Positions 46,036 through 57,835 of a stretch of DNA of 64,000 bases are shown here, piece by piece. The position numbers were made by a program, and so were the translations under genes. A model generated the notes under the pieces. The model saw only the letters and a list, made by a program, of their open reading frames with translations, had not been told where the DNA came from and did not search any database. Position 1 is the stretch's first letter. Each line of letters begins with the position of its first letter. Source of the DNA: Henckelia pumila (Eukaryota; Streptophyta; Magnoliopsida; Lamiales; Gesneriaceae); contig NC_133122.1 in NCBI RefSeq assembly GCF_033568475.1, positions 71,943,442 to 72,007,441 of the forward strand, in the 5' to 3' direction.

Positions 46036-48011
46036 TAATCATAATTTTGCCATTCATAAATTTTTTTTTCATTTCATCATTTTTTTTCTTTTTCTTTTTC
46101 TTTTTCCTTTTTTTATGATGATTTAAAAATTTGTCAAAATAGTCTCACTCAATTTATAATTTAAACTACAAATAAAACTTTCAAAATATCAAATATTGTA
46201 CATTTGTGTGGCAGATTCTATTATATATAAAGAAACTGTCTATTAGAAAAAACAAATACCATTTTTTTTTTTTACCAAAATTACTCTTGTATAATATAGA
46301 TATTACATTTTTGTTTTTTCTTTTCTTTTTTTTTATATATTCTAAAATGTCAAATTGTCCCTCGATAAAATTTTACAACAATGATATTACTCCTATTTTA
46401 ATATAAATCAAATTAATTAAAAAATATATTATACAAAAACGTAATGCGTGAACCGAAACATTAGTATAATTAATATTTTATTTAACTGTAAGAAATAGAA
46501 TATTTTATTTGGCGACAAGAATGTTTTAATTTAAAAAATAATGTTAGAGGTATCACAAATATATGATATATCACTTTTTACATCAATTTATATCAATTAT
46601 ATCATGAGATTTTATATTTAATTAGATTGGGTAAATGAATTTTGAATTAAATTTTTTGTTTTATAAAAATTTTGTACATATTGAGAAAATAACATGGGCT
46701 GACTGACCGTTGACGTATTCTATCTAGTTAGACTCATATATATATTTTTAAGAATGATATAAATATAATAATTAATTAATTGTTTAGCCCGTCAATTTGG
46801 TATTACGCTCAGCAGTCACAGTTTTATTTGGGGCATATATTTCGCGATCTGTACGTAATTCGTATTGAATATTAATAACAGTAGGAAAACGAGGCTCTTG
46901 TGACTTGTGAGCTTGAAATTTTGGGATCCGGATCCTCTGCTGTGGAGAGAGAAACAACACAAGATAGTGTGCATTGAAATAGTTTCTTTAATATCATATC
47001 ACGAGATTAAAAAAATATGTATAATTAATTACACACATGGAAATATTGTAAATTAAGGTTATTTCAATGCACATCATCAATGCTATTTTTCTCTTCAAAG
47101 CAGATGATCTTTTTCCAATATTTTGGGTTTACTCGTATAGCCAAAGATGAGAAGAATGGTACCTTTTAAATAAAAAATAAAAAAATAAAAAATGGTTCCC
47201 ATTTTTTAACTACATATTGATGCTATTATCAATCCAACTGAAAAACTCAAAATATCGATATTACATGTTTATTTCAAAGAATAACAGATAACAAAATCAT
47301 TCATATTTATTAGATAAAGAAATATATAATTATTTATTTTATCAAATTTCTATTTTCATTATTAAACAAACTTCCAGACTCTATTTCAAATCATTAATCT
47401 CGATCATTTTCCTCCCTCTCATATATGTATTTTTATCCTCTTTCTCTCCTTTTTTCAAAACCTGCCCCACAATATATAATATATCTTTCTGGACCATTTC
47501 AAAAGTTGCAAGCGCCCTAGACAAGTTCACCACCAGATGTAACCGAATCCCACGCGCAACGTCCAAAAAAGGTTGTCCCAAAGTTGAAATTCTGACACAC
47601 ACGTAGGAAGTTGATTTTTAACAAATTGACAGAGATGAGGTGAAACAAAACTTATGTTTTAGTGAAATTATATTTAAAAATTCAATAGAGATCAAGTGCC
47701 AAACCATGAAACCCATCGTTATTTCTGTGCGCATTGAATAATTTCTAAATTAACACAATAACAACCCGAAATATGTTCGTACGTAGTGAGAACATTAAAA
47801 TATTCTTGAATATTCTTAGTCGAAATTACTTAAATATTGGGTAAAATGTTCATTCATATTTACATGCCGAAGACGAAGATTAATGGATCCAGGGGAAGTT
47901 CCGTCGATCAATATATATCTATATATATATATATATAGGGCATTCATGAACGCTAGCTCATCAGTCTTGGATTTGATAAACTGCAAAACTCAGTGATAGA
48001 TTGAGATCATT
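46036..48011. other. Distal upstream region; first 650 bp duplicated at 56,510-57,112
   Basis: 46,045-46,660 is collinear with 56,505-57,110. Beyond that I recognise nothing: AT-rich, T-tracts, a short (TA)n near 47,920. A 73-codon ORF (47,602-47,381, minus) has no family resemblance. Confidence 0.5.
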
Positions 48012-48410
48012 TCACCGGATTGCGAAGTTGTGTTTTGAGTTGGGTAATGCAACCACGGGAGGGTTTGCCATAAGTGAGAGCAAGAGTGATGTTCCAACAT
48101 CGCTAGATGTGCGAGCAGTGGCAATAAACGAGATCACATATGGAGAAAGAGATCCAATGAGGATATTCAAAATAAATTGATCATGGCGTATCCATGCGAG
48201 ATGAGCGGGATTGGCAACTTGAGTACCGATGACAGTATGTAACTGGTCCGGACATAGATGAGAGTCATCAATAAAACTAAGCATATCATAATTACCAGTG
48301 GGGAGGTTCGTGAACTGTAGACACTAAGAGAGATAGTTGGAGGAGGTCAGCTTCTGGGACGCATGGGCAGCAACATTGAAGGAGATCGGAGTGGTGGTAG
48401 AGGTAGACAT
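48012..48410 (-). pseudogene. Ty1/copia gag N-terminal relic
   Basis: From the ATG at 48,410 the frame reads SFNVAAHASQKLTSSNYLS, is interrupted by a stop near 48,330, then continues as DMLSFIDDSHLCPDQLHTVI and AWIRHDQFILNILIGSLSPY to a stop at 48,012. This matches the UBN2-type N-terminal half of copia gag. The rest of gag-pol is not present to the left. Non-functional. Confidence 0.75.
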
Positions 48411-48477
48411 GGAAGCGATCGGAAAAAAAATATTTGGAGGTGGGTGGCGGCGGCTAGGGTTATTAGCGTGGGTCTTG

Positions 48478-48493
48478 AACTCTAGATACCTTG
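48478..48493 (-). promoter_or_regulatory. Primer-binding-like site of the copia relic
   Basis: Minus-strand AAGGTATCTAGAGTTC, an initiator-Met tRNA-like sequence about 70 bp upstream of the gag relic. Confidence 0.45.
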
Positions 48494-49002
48494 TAGAAAC
48501 GTAGTGAAAGAATATATTTTCATATTTTTGAAATAATTATGCAAGTCATAGTTATATACAACCTAAAGAGATAAAGATTAAAGAAAAACAAATATACAAA
48601 ATATACAAAAAATATGCACAATATATTCAAAGATATATTCCAATAGATATGATAGTAAACTAAAACAATATTTTTGTAAATTTCACTGAGTTACAAAAGT
48701 AAAAAAGTCCGAAGTTGATCTAAAACATAAAAAACTTGAAGTAGAGGACATAATGCAAAAACTGTCTTATCCAAATCTGAAGCTAAGAATCTTCGATTGA
48801 ATTAAGTTGAAGGAGTATTTCGAGCCTCAAAGAATTCAGACACATTTACTAACAATTAAAAACACCCTTAAGCTTTTCATAATATAACTCTGGATTGAGC
48901 GTGAATGTGTGTGTGTGGTGTTATTTGGTTTCATGTACCTCAAGGAGAATCCGTTTACATGAATGCAAAATGAACTAATTAGCACATCGGTGCAAATATC
49001 CT
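48494..49002 (-). repeat. Probable 5' LTR of the copia relic
   Basis: Position between the primer-binding-like site and the next element suggests an LTR. Without a second copy in the window I cannot set its outer end. Confidence 0.35.
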
Positions 49003-50417
49003 TGTAGTAGCCCGTATCGAAATTAAGTTAATAAAGTGCCTAATTATGATTATTTGGATAGAACATGGTCGAAGGATTCTCAAATAAGTTTAAGGAGTTG
49101 AGAGATGGATTAAGAACGATCGAAAATAGTCCAGATGGATTAAGGGTATTGGACAGATCGGAACCACTGTTTTGGGTTCGGAAGTTCTATTTGTGTTCGG
49201 AAGCTCCAAAGTGGATCGGAAGCTCCGATCGTCACCAATGACAGTTGTCCAAAATATTACGTAAGCAGTGACATCTGCAGGATCGGAAGCTCCGAACGTG
49301 ATGGGAAATTTCGATCGGACTGTCGGCAGATATCTTCTAGAAAGAGGACACGTGGTTGGTTGGGGATGATCGAAAGCATAGATCGGAAGCTTCGATCGTG
49401 CGATCGAAACTGTCTATATATAGGGGTGCCGAGGCTCATTTATATTCGCTCATTTCCCTCTGCTCTCTCTCGTTCCTAGCTTCTTCTATTCAGTTTTAAG
49501 ACTTTATACGCATCATACTGGAAGGCCAGGAGTGGCGGGACGCTACAGGGATCGAAGCAAAGTTGTGCCCAAGTTTTGGGACTATCGCCATCAGTGGGCT
49601 GATGACGGACTCAGGTATGGTCCGAGTTCCCTAAAAATATTAGGGAGTATTTAATAGCTTAGTTAAGGCTTTTAGGGCATAAATAGTGATGCATGGATAT
49701 TTTGCATTGTATTGTTGGACTGTAGATGTGGGGCATCTAGAAGTATGTTATTGAGGTATGTAAGTACTGACTGATATTTTCAGCGGGTACGCATGCTTAT
49801 GTGTTGCATTTATGTGTTAGGATTTCATGATACTGCTTTGATATGTTATGCTACACGTGGATACATCTTGATTTAGCCGGTATTATTGGCTTACCAAGTA
49901 TATGGGTTGCTTAGCCCCATTGCGTGTGTGGATGGGAACCATAGTTTTGGACCCGGTTATGTCCACGGTTTATGGTATGGGAGCCACCTTCTGATGCGAT
50001 GGTCCAGCGTGCTACATACCATGGCGCCTAGACTGAGCAGGATACTATTCCAGTATGATACCCAAATATTCATTTGCATGCATCATTTTTGTATGTTTAT
50101 CCGTACTAGCATATTGATCTTTAACGCTCACGTCCAGTATTTTTTGTGTTTTTTGGACACCCCATTTGACGGGACAGTTGCAGGTATTCCACCGGGACTT
50201 GAGATTAGGTTGTGATCAAGCAGAGCTACATGAATAGTAGCTAAGTTATATTGATTTTAATTCAATTGGGTTGTATATTTGGTGTTATTTACCTGGTTGT
50301 ATTCTGTCGGCTTAGCGATTATTTAAGTTTCCGCATTTTATCTCTGATTCTTGTTTATTACATGTTTAATTAAGCACCAATCTCTGATTAGTAGTGGATC
50401 CGGGTTGGGTCACTTTA
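49003..50417 (+). repeat. LTR of gypsy element C
   Basis: About 1.4 kb from TGTAGTAGCCCGTATCG to just before the primer-binding site. It has the same architecture as the LTRs at 23,915 and 27,986: GATCGGAAGCTCCGAACG palindromes (about 49,140-49,400), TATA box TCTATATATAGG at about 49,413, and the ATGGCGCC / GGGACAGTTGCAGG blocks downstream. Confidence 0.75.
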
Positions 50418-50422
50418 TTTAT

Positions 50423-50434
50423 TGGTATCAGAGC
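50423..50434 (+). promoter_or_regulatory. Primer-binding site of gypsy element C
   Basis: TGGTATCAGAGC, followed by ATG. The interior is interrupted 50 bp later by a solo LTR. Confidence 0.88.
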
Positions 50435-50484
50435 ATGCAATATGAGTATTTGGGACATAGTGTTGGATATTTGGGCTATCCTTG

Positions 50485-52441
50485 TGTAACGCCCCGATTT
50501 TATCTTAATCGACTTTATTTGAGATAATCGGAGATTCCAGAGTTCAAGAGCCGACTTGATTTTGATCAGGGTCCTTTTTGCAAATTTCGGATTTTTCAGG
50601 GACTAAAGTGCAAATATTGAGATTGTTAGATATTTAAGCTTGAGTTGACTTACCTTTTCACTTCATCCCCTTCCCCAACACGCCTCCTCCCTCTCTAGAC
50701 GCCATGGACGTCTCCTTGAGCTCCCAGATTTCACCCCGAGCACGATCCGTCCGTTAGAATTTATTTCTGAAGGCAGATTAGCGATCACGGCTGCGAGAGC
50801 TTCATTCTACCGTAAGTATTTCTCCGATCGGATATGTTTTGTTTTTCGGAGGTTGTTAGAATCGATTTAGATTCTAGTATGTTGTTCTTGGCGGAGTTCT
50901 GATCGTTTATTATCTGTCAGTTTTGAATTAGAGCGACGTTCGGATTTGTTATGATTTTTGGAAGCCATTTTCGAAAACTTGGATTTTGAGATTGATGGGT
51001 TGCCTTGTTATTGTTGTTTTGGGCATTGATATGAGGTTATATCGTTATTGAACTGCTGTCTGCATTTTCGGTTTGATCAGATTATAGCCGTTATGCCGTC
51101 GGTTTGAGTTTTGGATTGTTTACCGGTTCGAATTGTTGAGCCAAGCCTTTGTTTGAGTTGTATGTTAATCTCGAGCCTTTATTACTTCTTGCACAGATTG
51201 ATTTGAGGCCAGTGGAATTGCGAGATTTCAGCTTTGTTCGACTTGGAGATTGTAGCCGGTATAGTATCGATTTCTTATTATCGATTGAAGTAGTTTGATT
51301 GAATCTTGATTGAGGAATCGTTGTTGTTTCCAGGTTTGGAGCATCGAAGTTGTTGAAAAGAGGTATAAGATGACTTAGATTGGAATGGAACGTGTGACTC
51401 GAATCCGACTTGATTCGAGTGTTCCGAAGAATCACATACTTGCATGTTATTTGATTATTTGAATTATTTGAGTTATGTTTTGAATTTCATTCATCTTTAA
51501 CATGAATCCTTGATTTGAGTAGCGGGCAGGACGGCCCTTTTGATGATAGACGTTTTGGGGATTATATTGTGAGTGGCCTGGGTGTAGCCGTTTCACCTAG
51601 TGCTAGCATACTCCTTATAGTCGCACCAAAGTCTAGAGGATGGAGATACGTAGCACCACCTCGATCGGGAGAGTCGGTGAGTCGTTTACGTGATCTCGTC
51701 CTCGGGATCCCAAAAGCAAAAGCAGAAATGTTTTGATTATCCGACTTGATAATCCCAGATTTTAAAGACATGCATTGCATTTATGCATATGAATTGAGTT
51801 TTAGACATTCTTGTGGAATTTCATGGTTGTTTTATGAATATCTAGAAGATGATGCATTTCGTTTGAGATGTTTTTATGATATTGCATGTTTGTCTCTTTT
51901 ACTGGGAATATTATTCTCACCGGATTATCCGGCTGTTGTCTTGTCTTTGTATGTGTGCTTGGCAACAGGTGGGGCAGGACCGAGTCAGAGATCGCATGGC
52001 TAGGTAGATGAGTTGATAGAGTGAGGCCTTGTTATTGTAGAAGTCGAATTTGAAATCGAACTTAGATTGTATTCGAACTCGATTTGTATTTTGGATTTTG
52101 GAACTTAGAATTGATGCATGTTCTACTCTTTCTTGTAATTGAATACTTCGTTGTTGGAAAAGTGTTAGTTGGATCATGTCGGAGCCTTTCCGGGTGTTGG
52201 ATTGCACTTTTGGAGCCTTATTTTGAGCTAAAACAGCAGGCCATGCGCGCCCGCGCCTGGTGAGGAGCGCCCGCGCGTTCTGCTCCCTTTCTCGGAGGCC
52301 CGGGCAGGGCTATATGCGCGCCCGCGCCTCACCCTTTGTAAAAAAAAAAAAAAAAAAAAAAAACTTTGCTTTTAATCTTAGATCTTGTATGCGTAATTAT
52401 TGTTTATTCTGAGATTAGATGATTAGAATCGAGGTCTCACA
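50485..52441 (+). mobile_element. Solo LTR, TSD CCTTG
   Basis: 1,957 bp from TGTAACGCCCCGATTTTATC to GAGGTCTCACA with CCTTG on both sides (50,480-50,484; 52,442-52,446). It carries a GC-rich block of GCGCGCCCGCGCC units at about 52,240-52,335 and an A-run at about 52,339-52,363. No internal sequence. It sits inside element C just after its primer-binding site. Confidence 0.8.
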
Positions 52442-52446
52442 CCTTG

Positions 52447-55400
52447 TAATGTGAAGATTGGGACATCAGATGTGGTGATGACGAGGCAATTAGGTTTGCC
52501 CAAAGACTATCATTATTGGGATGATTTTCATAGGCTCGGTTTACTGGACTCCAGCAAGTTCGGACATGGGAGAAGGATCGTGTCCGAGTTATTAGGATTT
52601 CAACTCATGTGGATCCTAGATTTGGATCGAGTACTAGATGTCAGAGAAAGTGGCAGAAGATTGGTTGGGACACGTGTGATGCTTGCATCCATTCCGATCA
52701 ACTAGGATAACACTCATCCAAAGATTCTCCATAAGCAGTTGGAGAGATTTTCATAAAGGTCTTATCTTGTCTACCGGAGAATATACAATATAGCAGTGAA
52801 GTACCCAATAGATTAGTAAGTATTTTTTGGAGATCTTGGGGAAAAATGTATGTCAAGCATTCTTGTATTGATGCTTTTGAGGTGACAGACGGGAAACTTC
52901 ACGTTCAAGATCAGTAGACAAAATGAAAGATTTTTGTATGTATTTTGGATTTTAAATATTGTATTAAGATTTACTGTAAACAGTATTTCAGTTGTAAGCA
53001 ATTGAAACATTGTATTGTTGATTCCAGGCTGTTGAAATTTCTTAGTGGTTGTAACTAAGGTTTGTAATAAGAATTGTATTAAACATGGTTCAATGGTTTA
53101 ATGATTTTTCAGTATTGGGTTATATGGATATCTTCAGTAATTGTTTTCAGTTAATTATTGTTCAACTATTATGATTCATAGGCTTTTGAGTAATCAGATT
53201 TTAAGTACTTGTCATGTGATTAGTTCTAGGCATTTTCCTAGAGTTGTGGGATAAGTATGTGACTTTGGAGTTGATGCCAGGGATGATGTGTTTCATCAGG
53301 GGGCATGATTCATATTAAGTTGTGGTATGATTTATCTGGGCAGTTTCTTAGACCAGTTGATAGGAGTTGACCTTGTTGGGTTGTTGCCGAGTGATGATGA
53401 ATTTTCATCAGAAGCAAGGCGATAGTATATACCAGGGGATGTGGGCTGTGTTGGTTGATCAAGACGGGTGAGGAAGCACAACCCTATGCCGGTATATTTT
53501 GGAAGGTTTATCCCAGATAGGTTATAGGGAAGGCTACCTCAGTCTTGATATGTTATGCAGTGGTAGCTAGGGGTATGACTATCAGGATGGTTGCAGTGAT
53601 AGCTGAATTCATTTTGATTTAATTTTGGCACTGGGTTAGTGCCAAAGTAACTCGATTGATTATAGAGTTTGATTTTCCCGTGGTCAAGATGATTTTGGAA
53701 TGGATATTCCTCTACTAGTAAGCATTCTACATGGTGATTCTTCTTATTGGGAACTTCTAGACAGATAGATCTAGTAAGTAGATTGACGATTTCCATTGAT
53801 CAGTGAGAGTATCTTCTAGTTTCGCCAGTAATTGAAATTGGGACAAGTGAGGAGTCGTAACCCTAAACCAGCAAGTATGGGAGGGTGTTCCAGCAAGGAG
53901 GGTTAGGGAGGTTACCTCACTCTCAATATTTATATATTACTCCAGCATAGAAAGTGATATAGTTACAAGTGAGATCTCGATTTAAGCCGAGGTGGTATTA
54001 TCTATGGTCCTAGGTTCGTACTAAAGGATAAGATTGTCTCTTGACAGGATTGTCATAGACAAGGATTATTCTTTGATATTGAATGAGGACATAACTAAGA
54101 ATGTCTATCATGTGTAGACTGGGACAGTTCTGGTGAATAGATTCAGAATGACACAAGGATTGTGGCAGTAGATACTTGTGAATATCAAAAGACTTGATCA
54201 GAGAAAAAGGAAAGATAAATCTTTGGTGCTAGATCCTATGATACTCTTGGGGTCAGAATAGTCTTGGGAGGGATACTCCTAGAAAAGTAGTTTTTTTGAA
54301 TAGAGGGATTTGATGATTGGGATATCACTAGATTGGTGAATCTAGTAGGTAGATTGACTAGTACCGATGGTCATTGAGATTATCATCTTAATGCGTCAGA
54401 AATATGATTTGAGGTTTTATTGTGACAGTGATTTTTCCAGGTAGCAGATGATTCCTTGGATTGGGAATTTGTCGACGGGTGAGTTCGTAACTTTGTATTC
54501 ACTCCCTATTTGTCAGAGACATTTAGTGGTAAAGTAAGGCTGGCACAGGATTAGTGCCAGTTACTACTCCTGAGTATTGTCTGACTCTATCAAAAAGTAC
54601 GATGATGAACTCAGTTAGGAAATCCTATTATTCTAATTATTTTGGGAATTCCTCTAGTGGATGAAACACTAAGATCAAGGGTTGCTGATCTACAATGTAA
54701 GATTCTAGTAATTGAGAATCAGTTAGTGGGTTCCTAAACTCCATTGATTCTTTTGGGCTAAGTGAGAGCCACAATGGATCAAGGTTAGTAGATGAGAATT
54801 GTGAGCCCGATATGTAATTATTTGGGATATGATGAATTGGGAGGTACTTGGGACAGTACTATAAGCTTGTATGCTTAAGAGTTTGGCCTTGGTAATGTCT
54901 CGAAGCAGTAAAGCAATTCAGGTGTATTCAGGATTCTCTAGCTGTTTAGGGATCTTTAGGAATGCAAGAAACGGAACTTTTGGGTTCTCTATTTATCACA
55001 GAAGTGGTTACGTTTGACTCTTGTGGTCGTAACTTAGTCCGATAGCACTTCTTAAGTTATCAAGATAATACTTCCTTGTTAGGGAGGGAAATACCGGATC
55101 TGAGTATTGCTTGGTATTAAAAATGATTGAACCAAATTGAGGAATTGGAATTTAGTAGTTGTCCCAGGTGGTTAGTGGACGACAACTTTCAAGGATTATA
55201 GCTGAGTATTTTGCTTAGGCGTTTCAAGCCGTTTCTCAGAAGTTTTCATTGGATCGTGAGATGACAAGTAATTTTAGATTTCAATGAGCATTAACATAGT
55301 AGCATCAGTTGTTTTCGTCGTGGGATGAGACAAAAGTTGAGACCTACGGTTTATAGAGTCTGTACGAGACTGTTGTCGCTGATCTCAAGTGTGTTTATAA

Positions 55401-55529
55401 TGCGTTGTACCATTGAGATGTTAGAATCGATCGAGATCAACCCCAGAGATAACTGGATTACTGCAATTATTGGGAACTTGTGTAGGATCGAGGTGAACCA
55501 CTTTTGTTTTGGGTTATACGGAAGAAGCA
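52447..55529. other. Non-coding interior, probably of element C, with diverged internal repeats
   Basis: No gag, RT or integrase motif in any frame; ORFs are short. Diverged repeats are visible: 53,440-53,530 resembles 53,835-53,935 (GAGGAAGCACAACCCTA against GAGGAGTCGTAACCCTA, GGCTACCTCAGTCT against GGTTACCTCACTCT), and 53,743-53,828 resembles 54,312-54,399 (AGATTGACGATTTCC against AGATTGACTAGTACC). It ends abruptly at the P450 pseudogene. It could be a large non-autonomous (LARD-like) interior or an unrelated repeat. Confidence 0.4.
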
Positions 55530-56002
55530 GAGGCTACTAGATTCTTGATCATTTGGAACACTTCATCTTCCCGAATCGGCTGGAAAGATTGGACCTGTTT
55601 GTTGCTGAACAAATGAAGAACACAAATCTTCCTCAACTCCCTCCAAGAATCGTTGTACGGGGAGAAGCCTATATCAAATCCATTGTAGGTTAGCTTCAGC
55701 CAGGAAAGGAAAGGTGGCCTGCTGCAGAAGGCGATGTCGTGTGTTTTTTAAACTTCTTTTTCCATTTTAGCCGAAGAAACCACGAGAACTCGAACTTTCC
55801 CCAGCTTCATGGACATAAGGGGACCATAATTTTGGGCTAGTTTGAAGAGATAGAGGTGAGGATTGGAGGCCTCGAATTGGTGCAGGTTTCCGATCATGGG
55901 GAGGCCCGGAGGAGATGGCGGATAAAGGGTTCTTGGTCTTTTTTTGAAGAGGAAGAAGAAAAGAAGGGGCAAGATGAAGAGAAGCAATAGATTCATTTTC
56001 AC
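55530..56002 (-). pseudogene. Cytochrome P450 pseudogene (exon 1, truncated)
   Basis: From the ATG at 56,002 it is very close to the intact gene: same anchor, hinge PPSPPGLPMIGN, and PLMSMKLGKVRVLVVSSAKM. Codon 85 (55,748-55,750) is TAA where the intact gene has a leucine codon. Downstream sequence continues collinear, without shift, to about codon 157 and ends at 55,530 against unrelated repeat. Exon 1 is thus cut at half length and exon 2 is missing. Confidence 0.93.
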
Positions 56003-56100
56003 TGGTTTTTGTCCTTTTTGCTTTCTTTGTTCAGTGATGCTCTGAAACTATGCTGTTTTAGCGGTCAGTGGGGTTCTTAAGACTTTAACTAAAGTTAGGA

Positions 56101-56354
56101 GCCCATAGGGCATAGGCGAGTTGGTAAGGCATGAGGTGACGTGGGAAGAGATTCCCCAGCGTTGCGGGTTCGATCCTTGTGTGGAGCATATTTCCTGCTG
56201 AAATATTGTGGGGTATGTTCTGGGGGTTGGCTATGTTGCTCCCTCCTTCAGCTCACTGTCGCTCGTGTACATCCCTTGGTTTAACCTCCGCATGAGCCAA
56301 TGAGCCTCTGACTCATGTGTAATGGGATCCCATCGGATCAACCCTTTTTTCTTT
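56101..56354 (+). mobile_element. tRNA-derived SINE with target duplication
   Basis: About 254 bp. RNA polymerase III promoter elements: A-box-like TAGGCGAGTTGGTAAGG at 56,113-56,129 and a B box GGTTCGATCC at 56,167-56,176. The 3' end is T-rich (CCCTTTTTTCTTT). Target copies ACTAAAGTTAGGA (56,088-56,100) and ACTAAAGTCAGGA (56,355-56,367) differ at one base. The paralogous region near 45,575 has a single uninterrupted ACTAAAGTCAGGAATC. Confidence 0.85.
56113..56176 (+). promoter_or_regulatory. Internal pol III promoter (A and B boxes) of the SINE
   Basis: A-box-like TAGGCGAGTTGGT and a canonical B box GGTTCGATCC, about 53 bp apart, consistent with a tRNA-derived head. The surrounding sequence does not fold as an intact tRNA by eye. 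Confidence 0.7.
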
Positions 56355-56367
56355 ACTAAAGTCAGGA

Positions 56368-57112
56368 ATCTGATTACTATTTTTTATGTTATTAATTTTT
56401 TGTTATCTATAATATCTATTACTATAACTAAAGCTTCAGCCCCTGGTCTATACCTATATATAAAGCTTTTGGTGAGTTTGGTATGGCTTCCCGTATAATT
56501 ATAATTTTGTCATTCATATTTTTTTTTTTCATTAATTTTTTTTTCCTTTTCCTTTTCCTTTTCCTTTTTTTGATGATTTAAAAAATTTTCAAAATAATCT
56601 CACTCAATTTATAATTTAAACTACTGATAAAACTTTCAAAATATCAAATATTGTATATTTTTGTGGCGTATTCTATTATATATAAAGAATCTGTCTATTA
56701 GATAAAACAAATATCATCTTTTTTTTACCAAAATTACCCTTGTATAGTATAGATATTACATTTTTGTTTTTTTTCTTTTCTTTGTTTTTTTATTCCAAAT
56801 TTCAAATTGTATTTTAGTCCTTCGATAAAATTTTACAACTATAATATTACTTTTATTTTAATATAAATAAAATTAATTAAAAATATATTATATAAGAATG
56901 CAACGTGTGAACGAATACGTAAGTATAATTAATATTTTATTTAAGTGTAAGCAAGAGAATATTTTATTTGGGGAGAAGAATTTTTTAATTAAAAGAATAA
57001 TGTTAGAGGTATCACAAATATATGATATATCACTATTTACATCAACTTATATCAATTATATCATAAGAATTTGTATTTAATGAGATTCGATAAACGAATT
57101 TTGAATTAAATT
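56368..57112. repeat. Duplicated P450 upstream region
   Basis: Collinear with 45,588-45,733 and then 46,036-46,660. Interrupted at 57,113 by a gypsy LTR (the partner sequence continues near 46,650). Confidence 0.8.
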
Positions 57113-57764
57113 TGATGCCTCCAAAAAATATATGGGTCTGGTTCGACCCGAACCCGATAATCCATGTCCAAGAAAGAGAATCCAAAGTTCATTATATATC
57201 TCGTGGAAAGGCCCAAAGTTGATGAACAGCCCAACCAATACAAAAATGTTATGTTCATGATCCAAGTCTTAGCCCCATGTTCGCATTGGGTCGAGCCCTG
57301 TTAGGGTGAGATAGGGGCCCGACCCGGGCCCAATACAAAGGATAAGATTTTGGAAGACTTAAAATACTTGAGATAAAATCCCCATAAATCTGGGATTAGA
57401 TAAGATTTATAAGGCGGTTCAAAGAGCCCTAGCCGTCATCCTAATTGAGTCCTACTCTAACACAAATTCTACCTCAACAAGGTAACTTACCCCTCCAGCC
57501 TCTATAAATACCAGTTATTTCTTATGGTTTGACACATTCACTTCTTCTATTCACATATTCAATCACTTTATTCTCGTTCTTTCCTTCTTATTTTCTGAGC
57601 ACTGACTTAGGCATCGTAGGGGTCACGTCAAAAACACTTTCGGCTCCCTCTAACGATGTTTCTGTCTATGCAGAATATCGTCATGCCCGACCCGACCCGA
57701 TTTGCGAGAGATTTGAATATTCACTCTACCAGACCAAACCTGAGGTAAATTTTTGAACACAACA
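57113..57764 (+). repeat. 5' LTR of gypsy element D (Tat/Athila-type leader)
   Basis: About 652 bp, TGATGCCTCC to AACACAACA, with TATA box CTCTATAAATACC near 57,501. The uninterrupted host sequence is recognisable at about 46,650. It is followed at once by the primer-binding region. Confidence 0.8.
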
Positions 57765-57783
57765 ATTGGCGCCATCTGTGGGA
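57765..57783 (+). promoter_or_regulatory. Primer-binding region of element D
   Basis: ATTGGCGCCATCTGTGGGAA-type string, like that at 6,155-6,173 of the Tat-like element. Confidence 0.75.
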
Positions 57784-57835
57784 ATTTGAAAACAAAGAGT
57801 TAAGATGGTGAGTACAAGAGAAGAAACAAATTTCG

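Noticed and set aside
47381..47602. 73-codon minus-strand ORF that looks fairly non-repetitive
   Set aside because: No recognisable domain, no paralog in the window, and flanked by AT-rich noise; length is within chance expectation.
56101..56180. Possible functional tRNA gene
   Set aside because: A and B boxes are present, but the body is 254 bp with target duplications and no cloverleaf by eye; it is a SINE.
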